Shown here: in pieces, positions 45,426 through 54,401 of the stretch
Layout: each line of letters begins with the position of its first letter
Position numbering within the stretch: position 1 is the first letter of the stretch
Assembly (NCBI GenBank): GCA_038997305.1
Contig: JAWAZZ010000001.1
Coordinates: 56,963 to 120,962 of the forward strand
Source of the DNA: JAHLMO01 sp038997305
GTDB lineage: Archaea > Aenigmatarchaeota > Aenigmatarchaeia > CG10238-14 > SpSt-28
Direction of reading: 5' to 3'
DNA length: 64,000 nt
The notes under the pieces: model-generated
Databases searched by the model: none
Told to the model about the DNA's origin: nothing
What the model saw: the letters and a program-made list of their open reading frames with translations, nothing else
Program-made: the position numbers and the translations under genes

Positions 45426-46631
45426 ATGCTTGAAAACATATTTTTTATTTTGGTTGACGGTCTAGCTGATTTAAAAAGAAAAGACACACCATTAAAACTA
45501 GCAATTAAGCCTAATATTTCATCTATATTATCAAAGTCTATAGTTACAAAGTTTTGGCCATTAACTGAAAAAACATGGCCTAAAAGTGGATATGCGAGTG
45601 TTAGTCAGTATGCAAATTTCAGTATTTTAGGATATAATGTTTCGAAACTATATATTAAAAGAGGTGTTATTGAAGCAATCGGTAGCGATTTAGAATACAA
45701 AAATGGATGGTTAGCAATTAGAGTAGATTTTGGAAGTGTAGATGAAAATTTAATAGTGAAAGATAGAAGAGTTGGTAGGAATGTTTATGGTTTAGATAAG
45801 TTAGTAGAAGATTTTAACAAAATAGATTTTGAAGTTCCATTTATCTTAAAGAGAACTTATGGACATAGAGGAGTTTTAATATTTAAAGAAAAGTTGAGTG
45901 ATGAAATAACTAATAGTGATCCATTAGAAAATGGAAAAAGAGTAAACTTTGTATTACCAACGTCTAAAAAACTTTCAGCAAAAAAATCTGCTCAGATTGT
46001 TCAAAAACTTTTGGAAAAGTTTTATGTTTTTGCTAAAAACCATCCAATAAACAAAAAAAGAAAAGAGCTTGGATTATTAGAGGCAAACTATTTATTAACT
46101 AGAGAAGCTGGAAATAAATTACCTAAAATACCTAATTTCTTTAAAAAATGGAAATTTAGGAATGGAGTAGTCATTGCAGAAAATGGAGTTATAAAAGGTA
46201 GCTGCAAAGTTGCCGGTTTTGATGCTATAAATGTTGAAGAAATGGATTTAGAAAATCAGTTCGATTTTATATTTAAAAAAGCTTTGGAGCTAAGAAAGAA
46301 ATATCAAATAATTTACATGCATATTAAAGGTGCAGATGAAGCTGCGCATGATAAAGATTGCAAAAGAAAAAAGGAAGTTATAGAAATGCTTGATAAGTAT
46401 GTAGGATATTTGTTAAATAATGCAAACTTTGAAAATAGCGCATTAGTAATTACTGGCGATCATATTACAGATTGCAATAGCGGAAAGCATGAGTTTGGTT
46501 TTGTGCCTATATTAATTTATAGTGAAAAAATCAAGGGAAATAACATGAAGAATTTTAGCGAAATAGATGCCTCGAAATCAAAAAAAGAATTTTATCCAAA
46601 AGATTTATGGAGCTTTCTTAAAAAACTATGA
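45426..46631 (+). CDS. apgM: 2,3-bisphosphoglycerate-independent phosphoglycerate mutase (archaeal)
   Basis: 401 residues. Alkaline-phosphatase superfamily pattern of ApgM: FFILVDGLAD at the start (metal Asp), ANFSILGYN with the catalytic Ser region, YIKRGVIEAIG, then LTREAGN, HIKGADEAAHDKD and VITGDHITDCNSGKHEFG. Interconverts 2- and 3-phosphoglycerate. The stop overlaps the enolase start (ATGA), so the two sequential glycolytic steps are coupled. Confidence 0.95.
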   Translation: MLENIFFILVDGLADLKRKDTPLKLAIKPNISSILSKSIVTKFWPLTEKTWPKSGYASVSQYANFSILGYNVSKLYIKRGVIEAIGSDLEYKNGWLAIRVDFGSVDENLIVKDRRVGRNVYGLDKLVEDFNKIDFEVPFILKRTYGHRGVLIFKEKLSDEITNSDPLENGKRVNFVLPTSKKLSAKKSAQIVQKLLEKFYVFAKNHPINKKRKELGLLEANYLLTREAGNKLPKIPNFFKKWKFRNGVVIAENGVIKGSCKVAGFDAINVEEMDLENQFDFIFKKALELRKKYQIIYMHIKGADEAAHDKDCKRKKEVIEMLDKYVGYLLNNANFENSALVITGDHITDCNSGKHEFGFVPILIYSEKIKGNNMKNFSEIDASKSKKEFYPKDLWSFLKKL

Positions 46632-47803
46632 TAGTAAGAAATATTAACATTAGAGAAATTTTTTCTCATAATTTGAAAAGTACTATAGAGGTTGAAGTAG
46701 AAATTTCAAAAGGAAAGGTTAGTGCGAGCGTTCCGATAGGTACTAGCAAAAGTAAGTATGAAGTCGTTAATTTATCTACAGAAAAAGTTATTGAAAACTT
46801 TCTGAAAATAAAAGATGAATTCAAAATGAAAGAATTTAAAACTTTTGAAGAAGTAGAGGAAGTAATTAAAAAGTATGACAATACTCCAAACTTAGAAAAA
46901 ATTGGTGGAAATCTAGCATTGGGTATTTCTTTAGCAATGATTAAAGCTTTTGCTTTGCATGAAGATTTAGAGGTTTTTGAATATGTTTCTGATCATTTTG
47001 GAGAAAAGCCAAAGATTCCTAAACCAGTTTGCAATGTTATTGGTGGTGGAAAACATTTTGGAGGTAGCGATTTCCAGGAATTTTTATTAATTGCGAAATC
47101 TCCTTACTTTAAGGAAGAAATAAAAAAAATTATAAATGCATATTTTAAGATTGCAGAGACTCTTAAAAAAGAAGATGCTAGCTTTAATTTTGGAAGAAAC
47201 ATAGAATCTGCTTGGGTAACTAACTTATCTACCAAAAAAATTTTAGAAATTCTTAATAGATTTTCGGATGAGCTTTTTTTGGGAATAGATGTCGCGGCAT
47301 CTTCTTTCTATAGTCCAGAAAAAAATTTGTATGTTTTAGAAAAAGAAGGTTTAGAAATGAATAGAATTGAATATTTAGCTTATTTATTTGATTTAGTAAA
47401 CGAATCTAAAATATTTTATATAGAAGATCCTTTTCATGAAGACGATTTTGTAAGTTTCTCTACTTTCTATTCTCATTTCTCTCAAAAATTAATAGTTGGT
47501 GATGATTTAATAGCTACGAACATAGAAAGATTAAAAAAAGCAGCGGAATTAAAATCTGTTAATGCCGTAATAGTTAAGCCAAATCAAGTTGGATTAATTT
47601 CAAAGGTTGCTGAATTAGTAAGATTTGCAAAGAAGAATGATATTAAACTAGTTTTTTCTCATAGGAGTGGAGAAACAGAAGATGCAATTATTTGTCATTT
47701 AGCAACTGGCTTTGGTGCTGATTATATTAAATTAGGAATTGCTGGAGAAAGAACTGTAAAAATTAATGAGATGTTAAGAATAGAGGAAAAGTTATTAGGG
47801 TAA
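46628..47803 (+). CDS. eno: Enolase
   Basis: 391 residues. Signature SHRSGETED near the C-terminus, metal ligands in GIDVAASSF, IEDPF and VGDDL, and VKPNQVG with the catalytic Lys. Converts 2-phosphoglycerate to phosphoenolpyruvate. Slightly shorter than usual enolases (about 410-430), with a shortened N-terminal domain. In many archaea eno lies in the rpoN-rpoK cluster; here it is with apgM. 3' overlap of 9 bases with the convergent beta-CASP nuclease. Confidence 0.95.
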   Translation: MIVRNINIREIFSHNLKSTIEVEVEISKGKVSASVPIGTSKSKYEVVNLSTEKVIENFLKIKDEFKMKEFKTFEEVEEVIKKYDNTPNLEKIGGNLALGISLAMIKAFALHEDLEVFEYVSDHFGEKPKIPKPVCNVIGGGKHFGGSDFQEFLLIAKSPYFKEEIKKIINAYFKIAETLKKEDASFNFGRNIESAWVTNLSTKKILEILNRFSDELFLGIDVAASSFYSPEKNLYVLEKEGLEMNRIEYLAYLFDLVNESKIFYIEDPFHEDDFVSFSTFYSHFSQKLIVGDDLIATNIERLKKAAELKSVNAVIVKPNQVGLISKVAELVRFAKKNDIKLVFSHRSGETEDAIICHLATGFGADYIKLGIAGERTVKINEMLRIEEKLLG

Positions 47804-49066
47804 GATATAGGTGTTGTTTTCATATGTTGGAACTATTGCATTAATGTTTCTTTCTTTTAATTCTTTTTCAAAGTTTTCTAAATTTTCTCCATGAACTAAG
47901 AAAACAACTTTAGGGTTTACTTTTTCTATAAACTCTAATATTTCTTCTCTATCTGCATGAGCAGAAAATTCGAAAAGCTTATATTTACACTTAACTTTTT
48001 TGTTGAAACCATCTTTAGTTATTAATCTTCCTGTTTCTAATAACGTTCTTCCTACAGTTTTTTCTACTTGATAACAAGTTAAAAATATCGCAGAATTTTC
48101 ATCTTCTACAACATATCTTGCATAATAATCGGCAGGACCCCCTTCTAACATTCCAGAACCAGCAATAATGATTTTTGGCCCTTTTCTTTTAATAATTTCT
48201 TTTCTTTGTGCTCTTCTTTTCACTTTTTTAACTTCTTTTATTGCTTTAATGAAATTTTTTCTGTCGTTAAGATAGTTTTCAAATTGTGAATATATTTTGT
48301 TAACTTCTATTATCATTCCATCCACATATATTTCGACCTGCTTGTGAAAATTATATTTTGCCAAGATCGATAAAATTTCTTGCGCTCTTCCAACAGCTAA
48401 TGATGGTAATAATACTGTGCCATCTTTATCTAACACTTCTTTTATATCATTTACAAATTCTTTTTCTAATTTATTTCTGTCTGGCAAAACTCTGTACCAA
48501 TAAGTGCTTTCAGTGATTAATATGTCTGGATCTTTTTCTGGTAAAGAAGCACCAAATGTAAGGTTTGTTTCCTTTAGTTTGTAATCTCCGGTATAAACTA
48601 TTCTTTTTTCACCAACAATCATTTCTATCATGCTTGCGCCTAATATATGGCCGGCATCTATCAACTTAAAACTAAAGGTTTTTTTATCTAAAACCTTTTC
48701 ATATGTTAAATTTCTAAATCTAGAAATTATTTTTTCGATATCGTTTTCATTAAAATATGTAATTATTCCCTTTCTTTTCAAAACTTTTAAGTTATCTTTT
48801 AACAAAATTTTTGTAATTTCTTTTGTAGGCCTTAGTGCATATATTTTTGGTCTGTTGTTTAAAAGTAAAGGCAATGAGCCACTATGATCTAGATGAGAAT
48901 GTGAAAGAATTACATAGTCAACACTATTAACTTTTAGAGGTGGTTTTGGTGGGTTTTCAAAAACCTTTAATCCATAATCTAAAATTATTTTTTCTTTTTC
49001 TGTTTCTATTAGTATTCCACTATTTCCAATTTCGTTTAAAGCACCTAAAAACTTTATTTTTATCAT
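47795..49066 (-). CDS. Beta-CASP metallo-beta-lactamase RNA nuclease (aCPSF2-like)
   Basis: 423 residues. Metal motif HSHLDHSG, later DAGHILGAS, YTGDY, then beta-CASP motifs TESTYWYR, GRAQEIL, SGMLEGGPA and SAHADREE, ending with FLVHGE. No N-terminal KH domains, so it resembles archaeal aCPSF2 / RNase J-like short forms rather than the long aCPSF1. Predicted endo/exoribonuclease in RNA processing. Confidence 0.93.
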   Translation of the reverse strand: MIKIKFLGALNEIGNSGILIETEKEKIILDYGLKVFENPPKPPLKVNSVDYVILSHSHLDHSGSLPLLLNNRPKIYALRPTKEITKILLKDNLKVLKRKGIITYFNENDIEKIISRFRNLTYEKVLDKKTFSFKLIDAGHILGASMIEMIVGEKRIVYTGDYKLKETNLTFGASLPEKDPDILITESTYWYRVLPDRNKLEKEFVNDIKEVLDKDGTVLLPSLAVGRAQEILSILAKYNFHKQVEIYVDGMIIEVNKIYSQFENYLNDRKNFIKAIKEVKKVKRRAQRKEIIKRKGPKIIIAGSGMLEGGPADYYARYVVEDENSAIFLTCYQVEKTVGRTLLETGRLITKDGFNKKVKCKYKLFEFSAHADREEILEFIEKVNPKVVFLVHGENLENFEKELKERNINAIVPTYENNTYILP

Positions 49067-49078
49067 TCTAATATAATT

Positions 49079-49663
49079 ATGAACAACCTTAATAAATTAT
49101 TTATTTTTGTAATATTCTTAGCGATATTTTTTAGTTTTTATACATTTTCACATACTTTTTTGCCATATAGCTTTTCTACTAGAATTCCTCAAACTTTAAA
49201 CACTAAATTAAATGAAGAGGTTATTTTCTATATAAATGTTAAGAACTTAGGGTTTTTAGGTGATGTATATAATATAACAATTAGCTCAAATAGCTTAGAT
49301 ATATATGTTAGTCCAACTAACTATTCAATATCGTTAGAGGCAAATCAAGAAGGTACTATACCTATAAGATTAATTTCTTATAGTAGTTTTCAAGGCAGAA
49401 GAATTGAGATTAAGGTTTGCAGTAATGGCTTGACTAATAACTATGGAGAAAAAATACAAGATTGTTCTAAAGAGGAATGTTATTTGCAAGAAGGCTATAC
49501 ATGTATAAGAGGTTATTTGAGTTTTTTAGTTTCTTCTTTTTCTTTGGGAAGCTTTTCTAACGAAATGTTTATAATATCTCTTCTATTTTTTGCAATATTT
49601 GTGATTTTGTTAAACTTTCTTTTAAATAGGCACCAGAAGCCTTTTTATGGCCGCCACCATTAA
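49079..49663 (+). CDS. Secreted tail-anchored protein, unknown
   Basis: 194 residues with signal peptide (about 8-26), a beta-rich ectodomain with CARDB/NEW3-like strand pattern (VIFYINVKNLGFLGDVYNITI), four cysteines (VCSNG, DCSKEECYLQEGYTC), and a C-terminal membrane helix (about 163-184). The last 95 bases, which encode that helix, overlap the end of the convergent DHH gene. Divergent from the nuclease gene with 12 bases between starts. Confidence 0.75.
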   Translation: MNNLNKLFIFVIFLAIFFSFYTFSHTFLPYSFSTRIPQTLNTKLNEEVIFYINVKNLGFLGDVYNITISSNSLDIYVSPTNYSISLEANQEGTIPIRLISYSSFQGRRIEIKVCSNGLTNNYGEKIQDCSKEECYLQEGYTCIRGYLSFLVSSFSLGSFSNEMFIISLLFFAIFVILLNFLLNRHQKPFYGRHH

Positions 49664-50465
49664 AGAAAGACGCAATTTTTTGAACGTCAACATCTTTAAA
49701 GCTTCTTAGCTCTAATTTTGTGCCTTTCAAACCTCTATATATTATTAGAAGCATGTCAGCATCATACTTCGAATTTACATGTTCGTAAATTATATATGGT
49801 GGAATGTTTTCTTTAATTTCTATTACAGCAATTTTTATGTTTTTAACTTGCTTTATCTCTAGTGAATTTTCAACGGTTTGTATGAAGTTTCCTTTTAAAT
49901 TTTCGAATTCTAATATATAACTCTTTATTTCTTCGCTATTTATAAAATCACTAGGATTAACATCCAAAATTTTACTAACCTTTATTGATAAAATTCTATT
50001 ATAAAGTTTACCATACTTTATTCTTAAGTAAGAAAAATAATCCCTTATTATTTTTGATGTTTCCGTTTTACAGTTGTTAGTATCGACTTCATTTACTACA
50101 TTAATCCAATCCGAATAAAAATTAAAATATTGGGCAACTAATTTTGCAGCGCTCTCTGAAGAACTATCTATTATTATTTCTGAGTTTTGAAAGTTTAAAA
50201 TGTTGTTGTTTACATGATGATCTATCCAAACGACTTTTTTAAATAAAGTTGCAGAAACTTTTAATATTTCTTGCCTTATACTAAAATCAAAAAAATAGAT
50301 ATTTTCATAGTTATCAATTTTGGATAAAGCTTTAAAAAACAAAGATTTTAAAGAGGTATTCGAAGAAAAATATATCTTTGATTTTCCATCTAAACTTTTT
50401 AAAGCTATAGCAGCACTTATTAATCCATCTAAATCGTTATGCGAAAATATTATGTTATTATACAT
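49569..50465 (-). CDS. DHH/DHHA1-family phosphoesterase
   Basis: 298 residues. DHH motifs: SHNDLDG at the start (DxD), WIDHH in motif III, and the DHHA1 end GGGHKKASGA. Family members are oligoribonucleases, nanoRNases or 3'-5' exonucleases. Length fits a short stand-alone form. The first motif has SHNDLDG, typical of archaeal members. The 3' end overlaps the membrane helix of 49079 by 95 bases in antisense. Confidence 0.9.
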   Translation of the reverse strand: MYNNIIFSHNDLDGLISAAIALKSLDGKSKIYFSSNTSLKSLFFKALSKIDNYENIYFFDFSIRQEILKVSATLFKKVVWIDHHVNNNILNFQNSEIIIDSSSESAAKLVAQYFNFYSDWINVVNEVDTNNCKTETSKIIRDYFSYLRIKYGKLYNRILSIKVSKILDVNPSDFINSEEIKSYILEFENLKGNFIQTVENSLEIKQVKNIKIAVIEIKENIPPYIIYEHVNSKYDADMLLIIYRGLKGTKLELRSFKDVDVQKIASFFNGGGHKKASGAYLKESLTKSQILQKIEEIL

Positions 50466-50472
50466 TAATAAA

Positions 50473-51243
50473 TTAAAACAATAATAAATAAACTTCTATA
50501 ATAGCACCTATTAACAAGAGAAACACTCCAAATAAATAAAGCCTTATAGCATCGTTAAGTATGTATTTCGATTTAAATTTTTCTTTCATGAAATACGAAG
50601 AAAGTATTAATCCTGAAAAACCTCCTATAAAATATGCTATAAACTCGAAGATTCCATGTGGCAAATAAGTTAAAAATCCCATTGGCAATGCAAAAATTCC
50701 GAAACTTTCTTTTAACATTCCTATCGCAGAAGCTAAAACTGTAATATTCCAAACCAAAACTATTAAAAATCCACCATAAACAAAAGACAAAATAAATGAT
50801 AAAGTCAAAACAGAAAAATTATTTAAAAATATTTTTAAAAAAATGTCATTAACGAGAAAATTTCCCCTTATCTTATTTATGGTTTCTATTTGTTGTTTAA
50901 ATATTTTTTCGGAAACATCTTTCGGAAGAATATAAAAGATAGATGTCAACCCAAAAACTAATCCAAAAAATATTATTAAAAAAGATTTTATGGTTTCATA
51001 GTGTCTTTCAAAAAAGCTCTTTCTAAATCTATATATTTCCTTTTTCATTTGAGATAATATAAGAGTTTTGAAGATTGGTGTAATTGCTACAGAAATAAAA
51101 ATTGCTATAAAAATTCCAGCATATTCTGTAAAAACGACATAAGAAATGTAAACGCTTATTATTGATATTATTGCAGAATAAAAAAATGCAATCCAAGGTT
51201 TTTCTTTTAGAGTTTTAATTCCAATTAAAGATTCTAATACCAT
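50473..51243 (-). CDS. SpoIIM-like integral membrane protein
   Basis: 256 residues, about 6 membrane helices. The C-terminal part with IVLVWNITVLASAIG and LPHGIFEFIAYFIGG matches the stage II sporulation protein M family (DUF95), widespread in archaea with unknown role. The start lies 8 bases from the divergent gene at 51252; followed by the DHH gene after 7 bases. Confidence 0.85.
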   Translation of the reverse strand: MVLESLIGIKTLKEKPWIAFFYSAIISIISVYISYVVFTEYAGIFIAIFISVAITPIFKTLILSQMKKEIYRFRKSFFERHYETIKSFLIIFFGLVFGLTSIFYILPKDVSEKIFKQQIETINKIRGNFLVNDIFLKIFLNNFSVLTLSFILSFVYGGFLIVLVWNITVLASAIGMLKESFGIFALPMGFLTYLPHGIFEFIAYFIGGFSGLILSSYFMKEKFKSKYILNDAIRLYLFGVFLLLIGAIIEVYLLLF

Positions 51244-51251
51244 AAAATATT

Positions 51252-51674
51252 ATGAAGAAAAATACAAAAATTTGGCTAATAGCAGGAATTATAATAGCAG
51301 AAGCTATACTTATTTTGTCGATTTTTTCTGGATATATGACTTTGAACCTAAGTGTTTATGGCTATTCGGAAAGGTTGAAAAATTACGTTCTTTACGAAGA
51401 GCCAAACTCTGAAATATTAAGAGAAATAATAAATAGAGGTAAAATAGTTGCAATAATATATTCTAACAGTTTCAATAGCAAAGAATATTACGAAAATATC
51501 TCTAAAACTTTTTATAATGAAGTTTATTTTTTCTTAGTTAAAAGAAATATCTCGCAAGCAATAATAATTTCACCTATTTATGAAAATAGCATTTTGAATT
51601 TGACAGAAGGAAACTTAATGAGAGAACTATGCAAAGCAAGCATTAATTCGCCGCCAATATGCACAGAAATTTAA
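51252..51674 (+). CDS. N-terminally anchored small protein, unknown
   Basis: 140 residues with a signal anchor (about 7-28) and a soluble domain rich in Ile/Asn/Glu ending with two cysteines (RELCKAS, PPICTEI). It has no known fold recognised; the pattern KIVAIIYSNSFNSKEYY suggests an alpha/beta fold. Overlaps the DUF429 gene by 16 bases. Confidence 0.6.
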   Translation: MKKNTKIWLIAGIIIAEAILILSIFSGYMTLNLSVYGYSERLKNYVLYEEPNSEILREIINRGKIVAIIYSNSFNSKEYYENISKTFYNEVYFFLVKRNISQAIIISPIYENSILNLTEGNLMRELCKASINSPPICTEI

Positions 51675-52267
51675 TTTTTTGTGGGATAGATTTGGCAGGG
51701 AGTGAAAAAAGAATTACTGGATTAGCTGTAATGGGTGAAAAGTTTAATGTAAAAACTTATTCGTTGTTTTCTGATAAAGAAATATTAGAAAAAATTAGCG
51801 AGTATAAACCAAAAATAATTGCTATAGACGCTCCTTTATCTTTACCTAGAGGAAGAAATGATATAAATGAGAGAAATAATGTTCATTTTAGAAAATGTGA
51901 TTTAGAATTAAGAAAGTATAAAATAAAGTTTTTTCCAATAACTTTAGGACCAATGAGGATGTTAACTTTAAGAGGTATTAGACTAAAAAATCATTTAGAA
52001 AAATTAGGTTATGAAGTTATAGAAACTTTTCCTGGCGCTTTTTATGACATTTATGGAATTCAGAGAAAAAATAAAAATAAAATATTGAATTTTCTAAAAA
52101 GCTTTATTAACATCGAAAACGAAATTAGAAATTTGCACGAATTAGATGCTATAGTATGCGCATTAATAGCATATATGCATTTTAAAGGTTTAACAGAAGA
52201 GTTAGGAGATAAAAATGAAGGCATTTTAGTTATTCCAAGGAAAAATGTTCAAATTTACTCTTTATAG
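51659..52267 (+). CDS. DUF429-family predicted nuclease
   Basis: 202 residues. FCGIDLAGSEKRITG near the start, IIAIDAPLSLP in the centre, ETFPGAFYDIYG and LHELDAIVCALIA later. These conserved acidic residues fit an RNase H-like fold predicted for DUF429. Biological role unknown. Overlaps both neighbours by 16 and 23 bases, so it is in a three-gene unit. Confidence 0.85.
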   Translation: MHRNLIFCGIDLAGSEKRITGLAVMGEKFNVKTYSLFSDKEILEKISEYKPKIIAIDAPLSLPRGRNDINERNNVHFRKCDLELRKYKIKFFPITLGPMRMLTLRGIRLKNHLEKLGYEVIETFPGAFYDIYGIQRKNKNKILNFLKSFINIENEIRNLHELDAIVCALIAYMHFKGLTEELGDKNEGILVIPRKNVQIYSL

Positions 52268-52562
52268 GTTTATAATTTTTTATTTTCTTTTTTCTCTTCT
52301 TTTTGCTATTAATGATTTTATTTATTGGGGTAAAGTAGAATATTTGTTAAATTTTTTTCAGAATTTTTTTAATCCATTAACAATTTTTAACTATCTTTAT
52401 AATGCTATAGTTTTGAAAGATATGGGGTTATTAATAGCATGGGTTCAGATTTTTCTTATTTCATTTTTATTATCTTTTTTAGATTTTAGTTATGTTAACA
52501 AACTTTTCAAAAGAAGTAAAGTTAAAAACCATAGAATCAAAAATAAAAGAAGGAGCAGATGA
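52245..52562 (+). CDS. Small polytopic membrane protein, unknown
   Basis: 105 residues with two to three hydrophobic helices (about 8-28, 40-55 and 62-83) and a strongly basic tail (KRSKVKNHRIKNKRRSR). Start overlaps DUF429. Its last 84 bases overlap the convergent thioredoxin-like gene at 52479. The basic tail is encoded in this overlap. No homologue recognised. Confidence 0.55.
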   Translation: MFKFTLYRFIIFYFLFSLLFAINDFIYWGKVEYLLNFFQNFFNPLTIFNYLYNAIVLKDMGLLIAWVQIFLISFLLSFLDFSYVNKLFKRSKVKNHRIKNKRRSR

Positions 52563-53108
52563 AATATTAAATTCTTCTCTAATTTTTCTTATGTAAGGAT
52601 ATTCTATTTTAATTCCTACAGTGAATATGTCTATTTCAATATTTTTAGAAATTAGATATTCTTTAATTTTATCTATTTCTTCGCCCTGTTTTAAGCAAAG
52701 CGAACAATTATTATCTATAAAGTATAGCAAGGTTTTATAATTTTTGTCACATTTTTCATACTCTTTGGCAATAAGCCATATTAATGCTTGAGTTTTATAA
52801 TATTCGTTTAATAGGGGAGAATAAATATCTGTTAAATTTTCTAGTCTATATGGTAAATATTCTCTATATATTTGAACTTCTTTTTTTATTAGATTTAGGT
52901 AATTCTTTAAATATTCACAATCCTTTGTATATACGTAATTTTCCAAATTTTTTCTTATATTCATTAGCTCCATTTCTAATTCTTGATAGTTCTGCATATT
53001 TTTCGAGTAAAGAAACTCAAAAATTTTCATTCCACTAAAAATTCCTAAAATATAGAAGATTATTGAAAATGCAATACTAAAAATCAAAATTTTTTTAAAA
53101 TTTTTCAT
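52479..53108 (-). CDS. Membrane-anchored thioredoxin-fold protein
   Basis: 209 residues. Signal anchor (about 6-28), a helical linker, then a thioredoxin-like domain with CSLC (in YFIDNNCSLCLKQG) and the cis-Pro loop SSAPSFIFD. The CxxC plus cis-Pro pair supports a redox-active protein facing outside. With the CPYG-type protein at 32308, this suggests a disulfide system for the exported cysteine-rich proteins. Convergent overlap with 52245. Confidence 0.75.
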   Translation of the reverse strand: MKNFKKILIFSIAFSIIFYILGIFSGMKIFEFLYSKNMQNYQELEMELMNIRKNLENYVYTKDCEYLKNYLNLIKKEVQIYREYLPYRLENLTDIYSPLLNEYYKTQALIWLIAKEYEKCDKNYKTLLYFIDNNCSLCLKQGEEIDKIKEYLISKNIEIDIFTVGIKIEYPYIRKIREEFNISSAPSFIFDSMVFNFTSFEKFVNITKI

Positions 53109-53119
53109 AATATATTAGT

Positions 53120-54400
53120 ATGAAAGAACAAATACATGAAATTAGTTTATTTTTGTATAATTTAACTTTATATCCATTGTTTTTCTTATCTTTTCTGTTT
53201 TATTTTTTTCTTATCTTTTCTTATTTTGTGAAAGATAATGCTCGAAATAAATTTTCAAGAAAGAATTTCTTTCCTTTTGTGACTATTCAAATACCAGTAT
53301 ATAACGATCCTATAGTTGAGAGATGTATAAAGAGTTGTTTGAAATTAGATTATCCTAAGTCGAAATATGAAATAATTGTTATAGATGATAGTACTGATAA
53401 AGAAACAAGACAAATAGTAGATAAATATAAAGATAAAGTAAGAGTTTTAAGAAGAAACAATAGGAAAGGATTTAAACCAGGAGCACTTAATTATGCACTT
53501 AATTATACTAAAGGTGATATAATTGTAGTTTTTGATGCTGATTGGGTTGTGCCAAAAGACTTTCTTAAAAAGATCGTTAGATATTTTGAGGATGAGAAAG
53601 TTGCATTGGTTCAAGCCAAACAAAACTTTTTAAATAAAAGAAGTAACTATGTTTCTAAGTTCGCATCGTTATTGCAGTTAATTCATTATAATATTGTTTT
53701 GAGAATTTATAATCTATTTTCTATTGCCTTTGGCGGTGGGACTGCAATGGCTGTAAGAACAAAATATTTAAAAGAAGTTGGTGGTTGGAATGCAAACAAT
53801 TTAACTGAAGATTTTGATCTTAGCGTAAAACTATTAGCAAAAGGATATAAAGTTTTATATGTTAACAGTTTTGAAGCAAAAGGAGAAGTTCCTGTAAAAC
53901 TATATCATTTTCTTAGGCAACAAAGAAGATGGGTTTTTGGAATTACTAGAAGTTTGGTAGAAAATTTTAGAGAAATATTGGTTAATAAAAACTTTTCTTT
54001 CTTACAAAAACTTATGATATTTTCCCCCTTAATATTTTACTCTTTTTCTCTAATAGCTGCTTTATCCTTTATTTTTTCAACTATAGCATGGTTAACTGGT
54101 TCTCCAAAACCATTAACTTTTGATGATGTATTTAGATTTTTTACTGTTTTTGCTTTGACAAGTGGATTTATAGTATTAAGCATATTTGTCTCTAAGAAAG
54201 AAAGAATATCTAATCCTTTAGAGACTTTAATGCTTTGTTTGTTTTTAGGACCTATAACTGCTATTAATAACTCAGCATATTTTCTAAAAGCTCTTTTCAC
54301 TAAAAACTATTACTGGATAAAAACACCAAAAAAAGGAAATATGGATTTAATGAAAAAGTATTTGAGCGAAAAAGAGGCTAAAAAGTATGAAAACATTTAA
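53120..54400 (+). CDS. GT2 glycosyltransferase, processive type
   Basis: 426 residues. One or two N-terminal helices, GT-A domain with IPVYNDP, DDS, DAD (FDADW), TED and the QxxRW motif (QQRRW), then two or three C-terminal helices. Cellulose-synthase-like topology. Likely builds or extends a surface polysaccharide or glycolipid. One base separates its stop from the stop of the convergent GT2 gene. Confidence 0.92.
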   Translation: MKEQIHEISLFLYNLTLYPLFFLSFLFYFFLIFSYFVKDNARNKFSRKNFFPFVTIQIPVYNDPIVERCIKSCLKLDYPKSKYEIIVIDDSTDKETRQIVDKYKDKVRVLRRNNRKGFKPGALNYALNYTKGDIIVVFDADWVVPKDFLKKIVRYFEDEKVALVQAKQNFLNKRSNYVSKFASLLQLIHYNIVLRIYNLFSIAFGGGTAMAVRTKYLKEVGGWNANNLTEDFDLSVKLLAKGYKVLYVNSFEAKGEVPVKLYHFLRQQRRWVFGITRSLVENFREILVNKNFSFLQKLMIFSPLIFYSFSLIAALSFIFSTIAWLTGSPKPLTFDDVFRFFTVFALTSGFIVLSIFVSKKERISNPLETLMLCLFLGPITAINNSAYFLKALFTKNYYWIKTPKKGNMDLMKKYLSEKEAKKYENI

Positions 54401-54401
54401 A

